A stretch of 64,000 bases of DNA from positions 1 to 64,000 of the forward strand of contig CAZYGU010000001.1 in the NCBI GenBank assembly GCA_964646785.1, read 5' to 3'. The notes below the pieces were generated by a model. The model did not search any database, was not told the DNA's origin, and worked only from the letters and a program-made list of their open reading frames with translations. The position numbers and the translations under genes were made by a program. The stretch is from JBGTNQ01 sp964646785 (GTDB taxonomy: Bacteria; Patescibacteriota; Minisyncoccia; Phycocordibacterales; Zambryskibacteraceae). This document shows positions 16,087 through 24,699 of this stretch, piece after piece. The first letter of the stretch is position 1; the number at the start of each line of letters is the position of its first letter.

Positions 16087-17024
16087 AAAGTTTTTTCATA
16101 ACAGTCACAGGTCTTTTTTGTTCGTATGTACCCATGAGCCAAAAAGCTCGAGACCTTTTTCTTTGGCCTCTTGCATCACGGGTACTTGGTCTTTCTTATA
16201 CAAAAATTGTTTTATTGAAAAAAGGTATTGTATTAAAAGTTGGCATGGAAGATATATTAAATCGATTTATTATGTTTCTTGGTCCTTATATAGAATACAT
16301 ATGGGAACCAAGCACGATGAAGCTTCTTGAACAATTATCTAAACAAAAACAATCAATTGTTATTGCTGGTTCACATATTGGATTTACTGTTTTGGAATCA
16401 GCTCAGAGTACAAAAGGTCGTGTGTTTGCGTTTGAACCCGTACAAAATTTGTATGTTCGATCGAAAGAAAATATTATGCTTAACCCTGTTGAGTCTAAAA
16501 AAATTACACTTGAAAAAATGGCATTAGGGAACACGAACTCAATTGTGACAATGTATGTTGAAAACATTCGATCTTCAATTATCCCTTATAGTAAAAATCA
16601 CGTTTCATCTCGTACAGAAGAAGTCCCTATGGTTAGTCTTGATACATATGCTCGTAATAAGGGTATATCTGGTTTTGATCTCATGCTTCTAGATATTGAA
16701 GGGTATGAACTATTTGCTCTTGAAGGCGCAAAAGAATTACTTAAGCAAAAGCCCGACCTAATTTTGGAAGTAAGTCCGCGTGTATTATCAAAGATTCATG
16801 ATTCTTCTGATGCGTTATTTACCTTTCTTCATGACCGAGGGTACATAATTTATATTATTGCTGATAACTACAAGGCATTCGTTACCAGAAGGAATCCAAA
16901 TATTAGACTTATTTCACTTACATCTCCCCAAGCAAATGAGTATGTACATCTAGATTATTTTAATGTATTTGCAACACAAAGCTCACCAGAAATAGTGCAA
17001 ACCGTTGGACATATAGTAGACTAG
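16083..17024 (+). CDS. FkbM family methyltransferase
   Basis: 313 residues. FAFEPVQN and MLLDIEGYELFALEGA are the FkbM signatures, followed by LILEVSPRVL. SAM motif I is unusual: the position of the normal D-x-G-x-N-x-G reads VIAGSHIGF, without the acidic residue, so cofactor binding may be changed. FkbM enzymes O-methylate sugars or related small molecules. The start overlaps the upstream stop by 4 nt (ATGA). It is the first of two adjacent FkbM genes. Position suggests methylation of a glycan residue or precursor; the acceptor is unknown. Confidence 0.8.
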   Translation: MKSFFITVTGLFCSYVPMSQKARDLFLWPLASRVLGLSYTKIVLLKKGIVLKVGMEDILNRFIMFLGPYIEYIWEPSTMKLLEQLSKQKQSIVIAGSHIGFTVLESAQSTKGRVFAFEPVQNLYVRSKENIMLNPVESKKITLEKMALGNTNSIVTMYVENIRSSIIPYSKNHVSSRTEEVPMVSLDTYARNKGISGFDLMLLDIEGYELFALEGAKELLKQKPDLILEVSPRVLSKIHDSSDALFTFLHDRGYIIYIIADNYKAFVTRRNPNIRLISLTSPQANEYVHLDYFNVFATQSSPEIVQTVGHIVD

Positions 17025-17037
17025 AAAAACAACAATT

Positions 17038-17868
17038 ATGGCCAGTTTTTTAAAGACAATACAAAGCATTTTTCTGTCTTATTCGTTTCTAGATGCTATC
17101 AGGCTTACGGCTTCGTATCTTCGGCTTTTAATAAGAAACCGAATGAAATTGGAGTACCCAAATAAGGAGCATTTTTTAGGCTTTGAAATTGAATTTCCAT
17201 TTCGCCCGGCTTTTTTTGGCTTGATTCATGAAATTTTTCTGAAACCATTTATTCGAATTGAAAGGGATACAGCCCCAATGGTTGTATTTGATTGTGGAAC
17301 AAATATTGGTATTCGCATGCTGTATTTTAAGTGGCGGTATCCTCATGCACAATTTGTATGTTTCGAGCCCAATCCAGTTGTTCTTGAATATTTAAAAAGA
17401 AATATAAAAAATAACAACCTATCAAATGATGTGACTCTTCATCAAGTTGCACTTGGAAAAGAAGAAGGTGAGATAGAGCTTTTTTATCACAAGAATGTAC
17501 GAGCTTCAGGAAGTGCAAGTGTTATTAAGCCTGATACACTCGGCAGTGATCAAACTACAATTGCTGTACCTCAAAGACGTCTTTCTGATTATATTCACTC
17601 ATCGATTGATATGATTAAGCTTGATATTGAAGGAGCTGAAGGTTCGGTTCTTGAGGATCTTCGTGATAATAAAAAACTTTCATTTATTAAAAATATCATT
17701 ATTGAATTTCATATTGATGACGTGACAATGGTATATCCTCTTGAAGATATTATTACAATACTTGAGAACGATGGCTTTCTTGTTCATCATTCACCGCTGG
17801 AGGCATTTCGTGTGCATACTACAGGCCCAATTCTTCGAACTTGTATGATCTATGGAAAAAAGCAATAA
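17038..17868 (+). CDS. FkbM family methyltransferase
   Basis: 276 residues. The canonical SAM motif I is present (VVFDCGTNIGIRM, about residues 81-93), then FVCFEPNPVVLEYL and DMIKLDIEGAEGSVLEDL, the FkbM pattern. FHIDDVTMVYPL lies in the C-terminal part. There is no signal or TM, so it is cytoplasmic. It lies 13 nt after another FkbM gene and 7 nt before a GT gene. Compared with that neighbour it has an intact cofactor motif, so the two are not recent copies. Probably O-methylates a sugar on the growing glycan. Confidence 0.85.
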   Translation: MASFLKTIQSIFLSYSFLDAIRLTASYLRLLIRNRMKLEYPNKEHFLGFEIEFPFRPAFFGLIHEIFLKPFIRIERDTAPMVVFDCGTNIGIRMLYFKWRYPHAQFVCFEPNPVVLEYLKRNIKNNNLSNDVTLHQVALGKEEGEIELFYHKNVRASGSASVIKPDTLGSDQTTIAVPQRRLSDYIHSSIDMIKLDIEGAEGSVLEDLRDNKKLSFIKNIIIEFHIDDVTMVYPLEDIITILENDGFLVHHSPLEAFRVHTTGPILRTCMIYGKKQ

Positions 17869-17875
17869 CAATAGA

Positions 17876-18800
17876 ATGCGAGCGCTGTATGTCTTTTCTG
17901 GTAAAAGAAGGAATGTATTCAAGGGTGTACCGAGTGTTGATTACCCAGATACACAATTTTACGGCATGAACCATCTAAAGGATTTTGGTGTTGATGCTGA
18001 CTACAAAGAATTTGAAGATAGTTCTATTGGAAATTTTTTTGCGCCTTATCTTGGTTTTCGAGTCAGACATAGTCTTATGTATTTTTATGCACGAAAATAT
18101 GATGTGGTATTTGGGATTTCAATTATCTATATGTTGATATGGAAAAAAATTATTCCAACAAAAACAAAGTTTGTAATTTTTAATTCTGTATTCGTCCGGA
18201 TGCTTAATGTGTACTCGAGCACCTCATGGCAGTTTAAGGTGTTGGTGTGGATATTAAAGGATGCTGATGGCATCGTGTTTTTATCTCAANNNNNNNNNNN
18301 NNNNNNNNNNNNNNNNNNNNNNNNNNNNNNNNNNNNNNNNNNNNNNNNNNNNNNNNNNNNNNNNNNNNNNNNNNNNNNNNNNNNNNNNNATAGAAGACAT
18401 GCCTGCTAATATTCGTATTCATATAAATATTCCAAGAGAAGATCTTGATAATCTTTATCGGCAAGCAAAAGCGCTTCTTCTTATTACTCATAATGATTCT
18501 TATACAGATGGATCTGATTCTTCTGGCCCCACTGTACTTCTTGAGGCAATGGCCGTTGGACTGCCTATTATTGCGAGTAAAAAGGCCTATATTGAAGATT
18601 ATGGCAGCCATAATGTCGATATGTGCCTCGTTGATTTTTATGACAGCGATGCTATTGTGAGAAGCATTCGGATAATATCTGATCCCGTAAAGAGACGAAG
18701 TATTGCAGAGCACGCACGACTGAAAGTCGATACGATATGTAATACAAAGGAAATGGCTCATGGTCTTTCAGATGTGTTCAAAAAAGTTTGTGCAAAATAA
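17876..18800 (+). CDS. Glycosyltransferase family 4 protein, interrupted by a scaffold gap
   Basis: A start at ATG 17876 avoids overlap with the preceding stop. The N-terminal part (ALYVFSGKRR, a YPDTQFYGM segment, FGISIIYML) reads to 18289. After the 100-N gap, a different frame carries LDNLYRQAKALLLI and GPTVLLEAMAVGLPIIASK, the second half of a GT-B donor site, ending KKVCAK. The frame change is expected if 100 N is only a placeholder, so this is one gene rather than a frameshift. True length is unknown; GT4 relatives of about 360-400 residues would fit a gap of a few hundred bases. Confidence 0.75.
18290..18389. other. Scaffold gap (100 N)
   Basis: Exactly 100 N, the usual placeholder for a gap of unknown size, inside a glycosyltransferase gene. 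Confidence 0.99.
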
Positions 18801-19818
18801 TTCACTATTTTATTGTAATCGTTGCAACATATTACTTCGTGTCTCATCAGACAAGATGGTTTGTTCTTCTTGTCGTAAAGAAGTTTCAGTTAAAGATGGA
18901 ATTCCTCTTTTTTCACCAAACATATACTGGGGGAAGATACCCGAACAAGAACTTAATGCTATCACTGCTCAGATTCAAAAAGATGGATTTCACACATTTA
19001 CTCCAGATCTTCAAAAGAAACTTGATTTTACCTATGACGAAGATCGAGCAGATTGGAGGTTGTATATTCCTTTAACAAAAGATTCTGTTGTCCTTGATGT
19101 TGGTGCAGGTCTTGGTCGAATCAGTATACCTCTTGCACGGGTATGTGGACGTGTTATAGCGTGTGACCAATCTCAGGCGCGCATGGCATTTTTAAAACAG
19201 CGTGCAAAAACTCTTAATCTTACTAACATTGATGTATTTGTTGGTGATATCTATGATTTACCACTTCAAAATCATAGTGTTGATTTGATCGTTATGAATG
19301 GGGTGCTCGAGTGGGTGGGTCTTACAGATAAATATAAAGATCCTCGTGTTGCACAAATTAAAGCTCTTGAAATTTGTAAAAAATTATTAAAACCAGGAGG
19401 AAGATTGTATATAGGTATTGAAAATAGGTGGGCGTCGACATATCTGAGAGCAACCGATCACGGAGGACTTTTATATACTAGTTATATGCCACGCTTTCTT
19501 GCTGATTGGTATTCGCGTATGAGAGGAAAAGGCGCATATCGCACATATACATATTCAAAAAAAGGATATGAAAAATTGTTTCGCGATTCTGGTTTTTCAA
19601 TAAAACCAGATTTTTACCTGCTATTTCCTGGTTACAACTTACCGCGTGTTATTGTTCCTTATGAACAAATTTATATGTTTCAGTACGCAATTAAAACGTT
19701 TAAGCATTCAAACAATATACTAAAGAAGATACTCCTTTCCTTGATGCAGGTGCCAATTATTGTGAGGGTGTATCGCTTCTTCTTTTTTAGTTTTGGTATT
19801 ATTGTCAAACATGATTAA
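18790..19818 (+). CDS. SAM-dependent methyltransferase with N-terminal zinc ribbon
   Basis: About 342 residues if it starts at GTG 18790; in-frame ATGs at 18760 and 18772 lie deeper in the upstream gene. The first 30 residues hold two Cys pairs (YCNRCN and CSSCRK), a small zinc ribbon like that of Trm112 or Methyltransf_11-linked proteins. The class I domain follows with VLDVGAGLGRISIPLA, ACDQS, VGDIYDLPL and LVMNGVLEWVG. GGRLYIGIENRW continues the fold. The C-terminus is hydrophobic and may touch the membrane. It probably modifies a glycan or lipid-linked precursor. The overlap with the next gene (ATGATTAA) suggests coupling. Confidence 0.78.
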   Translation: MQNNSLFYCNRCNILLRVSSDKMVCSSCRKEVSVKDGIPLFSPNIYWGKIPEQELNAITAQIQKDGFHTFTPDLQKKLDFTYDEDRADWRLYIPLTKDSVVLDVGAGLGRISIPLARVCGRVIACDQSQARMAFLKQRAKTLNLTNIDVFVGDIYDLPLQNHSVDLIVMNGVLEWVGLTDKYKDPRVAQIKALEICKKLLKPGGRLYIGIENRWASTYLRATDHGGLLYTSYMPRFLADWYSRMRGKGAYRTYTYSKKGYEKLFRDSGFSIKPDFYLLFPGYNLPRVIVPYEQIYMFQYAIKTFKHSNNILKKILLSLMQVPIIVRVYRFFFFSFGIIVKHD

Positions 19819-20683
19819 ACAGATTGAAAAAGAACTCACAAAAGTATTGGAAAAAAGATTGGTCGATTCTCGTGATCTATATTTTTTGAAATACAACACA
19901 GCACTCTCTGGGACAGGACTCGGTAATAAGGTGCTGCTGTTTGTGTTTGGAAAAGGACAAAGTGAGCCAATCGCTGTTGTAAAAACCGTTAGATCGTATA
20001 CTGATGCGTCAGTAATTCGCAGTGGTTTTACACGACTTATGCAACTGAATACACAGGTTAAGGATATTGAATGTTCAGCGTTGTTTCCTGAAGCTCTATC
20101 TTTATATGATGCTGGGCATGAAATTTTTAGCGTTGAAAGCGTTTGTGTCGGAAGGAAGTCTGATGTTACAAAAGATCTTCCTCTAATTATGGGTCAGTAC
20201 ACAAAACTTTCACAATATATGCAGAAGCAATTAGACAGCGCCCTAACTCTCACTGCTCAGTATGGTAAAAAATTGATTGACGCACTCGAAGGTCCACAAG
20301 AGTCAAAAGATTATCTTTGGAAGTATTGCGCTGAAATATGGGGTGATACTGAAATAGTCTTGCCGTCAATATCTCAGCATGGAGATTTTACTTTTGATAA
20401 TATTCGAGTTGAGAAGGAGGTCGTACATATTATTGATTGTGATACATTTGGTGCTATTACAATCCCTGGCTATGATATCTTCCATCTAATTGTTAGAAGT
20501 AAGCTTCCATCGTGGAAAGATATCTTTTTTGAATACTGGAAGCATATGGAACTACCTTCTGTGCCAGATAAAAGGCTCTTCTTTCTTTACTACCTTCATG
20601 AGTTGTTTATTAAAAAAGACTATATTTTAAAGCGTAAAAGTGTCGAAGTGATCATCGCAGAATTCGAGGGTTTTATGGTATAG
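19811..20683 (+). CDS. Aminoglycoside/choline kinase-like phosphotransferase
   Basis: 290 residues from ATG 19811, which overlaps the methyltransferase stop by 8 nt. The catalytic loop SQHGDFTFDN carries Asp and Asn in Brenner-type HGD-x4-N spacing. IIDCDTFG is the metal-binding DFG-like segment, and GYDIFHLIVRS follows as in APH family kinases. An N-terminal Gly-rich strand GTGLGNKVLLFVFG resembles a nucleotide loop. Such kinases phosphorylate sugars, choline or ethanolamine for surface glycans. Here the likely substrate is a sugar or polar head group of the locus; this is inference. Confidence 0.7.
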   Translation: MIKQIEKELTKVLEKRLVDSRDLYFLKYNTALSGTGLGNKVLLFVFGKGQSEPIAVVKTVRSYTDASVIRSGFTRLMQLNTQVKDIECSALFPEALSLYDAGHEIFSVESVCVGRKSDVTKDLPLIMGQYTKLSQYMQKQLDSALTLTAQYGKKLIDALEGPQESKDYLWKYCAEIWGDTEIVLPSISQHGDFTFDNIRVEKEVVHIIDCDTFGAITIPGYDIFHLIVRSKLPSWKDIFFEYWKHMELPSVPDKRLFFLYYLHELFIKKDYILKRKSVEVIIAEFEGFMV

Positions 20684-20689
20684 TCCCTC

Positions 20690-20695
20690 TATACT
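20690..20695 (+). promoter_or_regulatory. -10 box TATACT before a GT4 gene
   Basis: TATACT ends 8 nt before the ATG at 20704. It follows the APH stop, so it may be an internal promoter giving a near-leaderless transcript. Confidence 0.45.
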
Positions 20696-20703
20696 TTTCA
20701 TCT

Positions 20704-21894
20704 ATGACAACGATTTTACACATCACCAGGATGAATTTTTTGTCGAATAAGGCGCATGTTTATACCACAACAAAAACATGTGAAGCATTGGCAATGCAAC
20801 AAGATGTACATGTGATACTTTTAAGTTCAGATGATAGTCTTCGGACTAATCGATCTAAGGAAGAATTTTTTCAAAAACATGATGTAATAAAAAGGTTTGA
20901 AATTGTTTCACTTCCTTCATTCTCGAATTTATTGAAGGGAAGTCGTATTCGTCTAGTAAATTGGCTTGAAACAGTTGCTGTTAATTGTTCAATTGCCTGG
21001 TATGTTCTTGCTCATAGAAAAACATTTGATGTTTTGTATTATCGTGATTGCTCGCTCATTTTGCCAATTTTACTAGCAAAATATTTATGGAAAAAACCAA
21101 TATTTCTTGAACTTCATGCTGTTCTCCATAAAAAACATGGGCAATTTCTAAATAATTTTTTTTCAAACATCTCAGATGGACTGATTGCTATTAGTTATGG
21201 GCTAAAGGATTATTATGAAAAAATAAATACCAATATTATTGTTGCTTTTTGTGCAGCATCTGAACCAGAGCGGTTTGAAAAGATTTCTGAAACGAAATCT
21301 GAATTAAGAGAAATCTTTGGTTTCCCACAAAACGCATATATTCTCATGTATTCAGGTAATTTGTATAAAACAGGTAATTACGATTCATATGGTATTGAAG
21401 ACATTATTAGCGCAATGCCTTATATGGCTCAAGATGTGTTGTTCGTGGGTGTTGGTAAAAAAGGAAACGAAATTAAAGATCATCTTGAACTTGCAAAGCG
21501 ACTCAGCGTTTCTAAAAAGGTACTATTTCTCCCTTGGGTAGGAAAACAAGAAGTGTATCGATACTGGAAATCCGCTGATGTATTGCTACTTCCAGCTGCT
21601 GGAGCTCAAATTGGCAACTCTCCAACAAAGATGTTCGAGTACTTGTGTTCAGAGAAGCCTATCGTGTCTGCACGCACTGCCCCTATTGAAGAGGTTCTAA
21701 AAGATGGAAAGAACGCTCTTCTCGTGAATGATTACAAGAACCCACATGAATGGGCTGAAAAGATATCGCTTCTAAGAAATAATCAGGAAGTAATGAATAC
21801 AATTGTGTCAGGTGCTCGTGGTGTGAGTAAGGATTATACTTGGTACATGAGAGGAAAGCATATTGCTGACTTTGTGGTTGGTAAATCATTATGA
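20704..21894 (+). CDS. Glycosyltransferase family 4 protein
   Basis: 396 residues. TRMNFLSNKAHVYTTTKTCE opens the acceptor half, with LYYRDCSLILP and ELHAVLHKKHG. The donor half has LMYSGNLYKTGNYDSYG, DVLFVGVGKKG, VLFLPWVGKQEVYRYW and GNSPTKMFEYLCSEKPIVSA; the E-x7-E motif is degenerate, with the final Glu in FEYL. This layout fits GT4 subgroups that transfer deoxy- or amino sugars, though assignment is uncertain. The gene overlaps the deacetylase start by 4 nt. Confidence 0.8.
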   Translation: MTTILHITRMNFLSNKAHVYTTTKTCEALAMQQDVHVILLSSDDSLRTNRSKEEFFQKHDVIKRFEIVSLPSFSNLLKGSRIRLVNWLETVAVNCSIAWYVLAHRKTFDVLYYRDCSLILPILLAKYLWKKPIFLELHAVLHKKHGQFLNNFFSNISDGLIAISYGLKDYYEKINTNIIVAFCAASEPERFEKISETKSELREIFGFPQNAYILMYSGNLYKTGNYDSYGIEDIISAMPYMAQDVLFVGVGKKGNEIKDHLELAKRLSVSKKVLFLPWVGKQEVYRYWKSADVLLLPAAGAQIGNSPTKMFEYLCSEKPIVSARTAPIEEVLKDGKNALLVNDYKNPHEWAEKISLLRNNQEVMNTIVSGARGVSKDYTWYMRGKHIADFVVGKSL

Positions 21895-22820
21895 TTAAAA
21901 ACACTCTTTACTTTCTTGCATATTGGAGTGGGATAAATGCATTGTGTGGTTTTTTTATGAGGAAAAAGGTTTTTCTTTTGATGTATCACAGTATTGGATC
22001 AAAAAAAACTAATAAGGAATTGCGACAAGATTTGTACACTCATATTTCAATTGATTCAGATTCTTTTGAACAGCAGATTGCATATCTTCATAAGAAGGGA
22101 CATACATTTATTTCTTTTGATGATATTGAGACCCTTGATTTTAATACTATACAGAAACCAACTATCATTTATTTTGATGATGGATTTAAAGATAATCTTG
22201 TAAATGCAAAACCAATCTTGGAGAAGTATAATGTTCCCGCAACCATGTTTCTTGTTTCAGGTATTTTAGATAGGACTCATATGATCTGGACAATTCTCTA
22301 TAAAGAAGCGTTGTCGCTTCTTGGTGTTTCATCAGAAAATCAAATTAAAAAGATTGAGAATCTAAAAATGGGGACAGAATATAATAGGGTGAAAGAACTT
22401 TCTCAGTATCCGCTTAGTGAGTATTCTTATTTGTTTGATATATTTCTTAATTGGGATGATGTAAAAAGAATGGAGAATAGTGTTTTTCGTTTTGGTTCTC
22501 ATGGGGTATCACATACAAGACTTACAGAGCTTGCCCCTGAAGATTTTCGTCATGAGACTTTGTACTCGAAGGAGCGCATAGAAGAGAAGGTTGGTCAGAA
22601 AGTTACTGCGTTTTCGTTTCCTTATGGAAGAGGAAATAACGCCTTAGTACAGAGTTTAAACGATGCCGGGTACCGTTTTGTTGTGTCTCAAGGGAAAGGT
22701 ATAAACTCGGTTCCAAGTAAAAATTCTAAAGTGCACTATTTTAAGAATATTTCCCCAAAACCAGGCGAGTCACTGATGAAGTTTTCACTTAGATTGTATC
22801 TTCTTAATCTTCGGTCATGA
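21891..22820 (+). CDS. Polysaccharide deacetylase family protein (CE4)
   Basis: 309 residues. The N-terminal hydrophobic segment (FLAYWSGINALCGFFM) may be a membrane anchor. MYHSIG, the CE4 metal-site pair in IYFDDGFKDN (two Asp), and SHGVSHTRL with the H-x3-H zinc ligands all fit NodB-like deacetylases. FSFPYGRGN is motif 3. It would remove N- or O-acetyl groups from sugars of the surface polysaccharide or a lipid-linked intermediate. It starts within the previous gene (4-nt overlap) and is itself overlapped by the next gene by 4 nt. Confidence 0.85.
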   Translation: MIKNTLYFLAYWSGINALCGFFMRKKVFLLMYHSIGSKKTNKELRQDLYTHISIDSDSFEQQIAYLHKKGHTFISFDDIETLDFNTIQKPTIIYFDDGFKDNLVNAKPILEKYNVPATMFLVSGILDRTHMIWTILYKEALSLLGVSSENQIKKIENLKMGTEYNRVKELSQYPLSEYSYLFDIFLNWDDVKRMENSVFRFGSHGVSHTRLTELAPEDFRHETLYSKERIEEKVGQKVTAFSFPYGRGNNALVQSLNDAGYRFVVSQGKGINSVPSKNSKVHYFKNISPKPGESLMKFSLRLYLLNLRS

Positions 22821-23575
22821 TTATCTCTCAAAAAAAATTATTTTTTCATACAGCTTCGATTATTCTTGAAGATGAAAAAATTTCCGAATTGTTTCGGAGT
22901 AATAAATACTCATCGATTGTTGCTTTGTCATATCAAAAACTTGATCTTCCAAAATTTTCTTCATTTTCAAAACCAACATTATGTATTGATTTGAGGAAAA
23001 CAGAGGAGGAAATTATGCAAGGCTTTAATGACACAACCCGAAATGAGATTCGGAAAACATATAAGGATGAAAAACTCCATATTGTCATGAAAGATACAGT
23101 TGATATTGAGTTTTATAATCTATATCGTAATTTTGAATTTTCTCAAGGGAGAGTTCCGACATCTATAGAATCGCTTTCGGGGATGCTGTGTTTCGGTGCG
23201 TATATTGGTGGAGAATTAGTTTCGGGGCTATACGTTATTCAAAGTCAGCCTTACTTAAGAATACGGTCAATTTTTTCCAAGAGGCTGGTTGTTGAGCAAA
23301 AGGAGATCTATAAACAAATTGCATATGCTACTCGGAGGCTTGTGTGGGAGGCGTGTCTGTGGGGGAAGGCAAGAAATTTCATTTCCCTTGATATGGCATC
23401 AGTTAATATAAGTAACCCTAAAACGGAAAGTATAGCGCGTTTCAAAATGTCATTTGGAAAAGATCTTTCTGATGAATATATTTATATATACAAAAGCGCA
23501 ACTTTTGCATTTTTTGAGAAACTCGTATTTGTAAAGTTATGGCTAAAGAGGGTACTATTTATGTTCAAAAAATGA
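22817..23575 (+). CDS. GNAT/FemAB-like acyltransferase family protein
   Basis: 252 residues. The core TLCIDLRKTEEEIMQGFNDTTRNEIRKTYKDE resembles the segment of FemAB and CelD-like GNAT proteins where a helix with R-x-x-I-R-K precedes the acceptor site. ISGxY-like strands (GAYIGGELVSGLYVI) and ATRRLVWEACLWGKARN match the second half of that fold. It may transfer an acyl or aminoacyl group onto a sugar, which suits a gene sitting 3' of a deacetylase with a 4-nt overlap. Family assignment is moderate; a specific substrate cannot be given. Confidence 0.6.
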   Translation: MIISQKKLFFHTASIILEDEKISELFRSNKYSSIVALSYQKLDLPKFSSFSKPTLCIDLRKTEEEIMQGFNDTTRNEIRKTYKDEKLHIVMKDTVDIEFYNLYRNFEFSQGRVPTSIESLSGMLCFGAYIGGELVSGLYVIQSQPYLRIRSIFSKRLVVEQKEIYKQIAYATRRLVWEACLWGKARNFISLDMASVNISNPKTESIARFKMSFGKDLSDEYIYIYKSATFAFFEKLVFVKLWLKRVLFMFKK

Positions 23576-24699
23576 AGGTCCTCTATATCACTAATTATCT
23601 AGGAAACAAGGGTGGGCTTGGGCGATATTCTGCCGAAGTTACTCGCGCTATGGGGAAGTACCCTGTTTCGATTTCTGTTGTCTCTGAGGCAAAAACACCC
23701 GCTGAATCATTTGAATACAATATATTGAAACCAGTGTTTCATCAAAAAAATACATGGACATTATTGAAACATTTTGTGTTAAATGCGATTGCAGTTAGGA
23801 AGTTTGCAAAAGATTTTGATGTCATTCATGCACATGATGGATGGCCATATGGTGTATATGGTTTTTGGGCTGTGTTTGGTCGTAAAAAAAAGTTATTTAT
23901 TACTGGAATTGGGACATACACAATTGCACCACTTCGTGAAAAGATTCGAGGTGCTGCTTTACGGGTTGCATACACGCGTGCTGAAAAAATATTTTGCATT
24001 AGTGACTATGTAAGAGATCGTCTTAAGGCACTTCATAGCAAGGCAAAAGCGGAGACGGTTTTTATGGGTGTAACAAAGCTTCCTCAGTTGGATGTTGATG
24101 CCATTGATACATACAAAAAACAATTTTCTCTTAATGGTAAAAAGCCTGTTATCTTAACGGTTGGAGATATAAAAAAAAGGAAAGGTCAGTTTAATACTTT
24201 GTGCTCACTCAATCTATTAAAGCAATCATTTCCAAATTTTCTGTATGTCATTATCGGTGATGATTCGGACGTATATTACATGAATCAGATCCGTACCTAT
24301 ATAGAGAGTGAAGGGCTTAAAAATAACGTTTTGATAATTTCCCATATGTATGATGATTCTGTTCTCTCTTTTTTCTATGGTATTTGTGATGTCTTCATGT
24401 TGAATTCAAACAATGATCAGTATCACTTTGAAGGGTTTGGGTTGGTATTATTGGAGGCTGCACAGTTCGGGAAACCTGTTATTGGAAGCCGAAATTGTGG
24501 AATTGAAAGTGCCCTTTCAAACTGCTACAATGGCTATCTAGCTGAGCAGGGTAACCATCAGGAAATAAGTCAGCGTTTGCTTGATATTCTTCTAGAACAA
24601 GCAAATGTCTTTGGAGAGAATTCACTTGAATTTCACAGTCGTTTTTCCTGGGATAATACTGCTCAAACGTATTACGAATATTATATTCATGAGGAGTAA
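23572..24699 (+). CDS. Glycosyltransferase family 4 protein
   Basis: 375 residues from ATG 23572, overlapping the upstream stop as ATGA. KVLYITNYLGNKGGLGRYS has the GT-B Gly-rich loop. VIHAHDGWPYGVYGF, LFITGIGTYT and FCISDYVRDRLK are typical of GT4. The donor half shows TVGDIKKRKGQ, YVIIGDDSD and the E-x7-E site HFEGFGLVLLEAAQFGKPVIGS. The closing residues overlap the SIS-domain gene by 11 nt, so these genes are very likely one transcript. Confidence 0.85.
   Translation: MKVLYITNYLGNKGGLGRYSAEVTRAMGKYPVSISVVSEAKTPAESFEYNILKPVFHQKNTWTLLKHFVLNAIAVRKFAKDFDVIHAHDGWPYGVYGFWAVFGRKKKLFITGIGTYTIAPLREKIRGAALRVAYTRAEKIFCISDYVRDRLKALHSKAKAETVFMGVTKLPQLDVDAIDTYKKQFSLNGKKPVILTVGDIKKRKGQFNTLCSLNLLKQSFPNFLYVIIGDDSDVYYMNQIRTYIESEGLKNNVLIISHMYDDSVLSFFYGICDVFMLNSNNDQYHFEGFGLVLLEAAQFGKPVIGSRNCGIESALSNCYNGYLAEQGNHQEISQRLLDILLEQANVFGENSLEFHSRFSWDNTAQTYYEYYIHEE

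Noticed and set aside
17876..18800. Apparent frameshift in a glycosyltransferase
   Set aside because: The frame changes across a 100-N placeholder gap of unknown true length; the same holds at 27767-27866.
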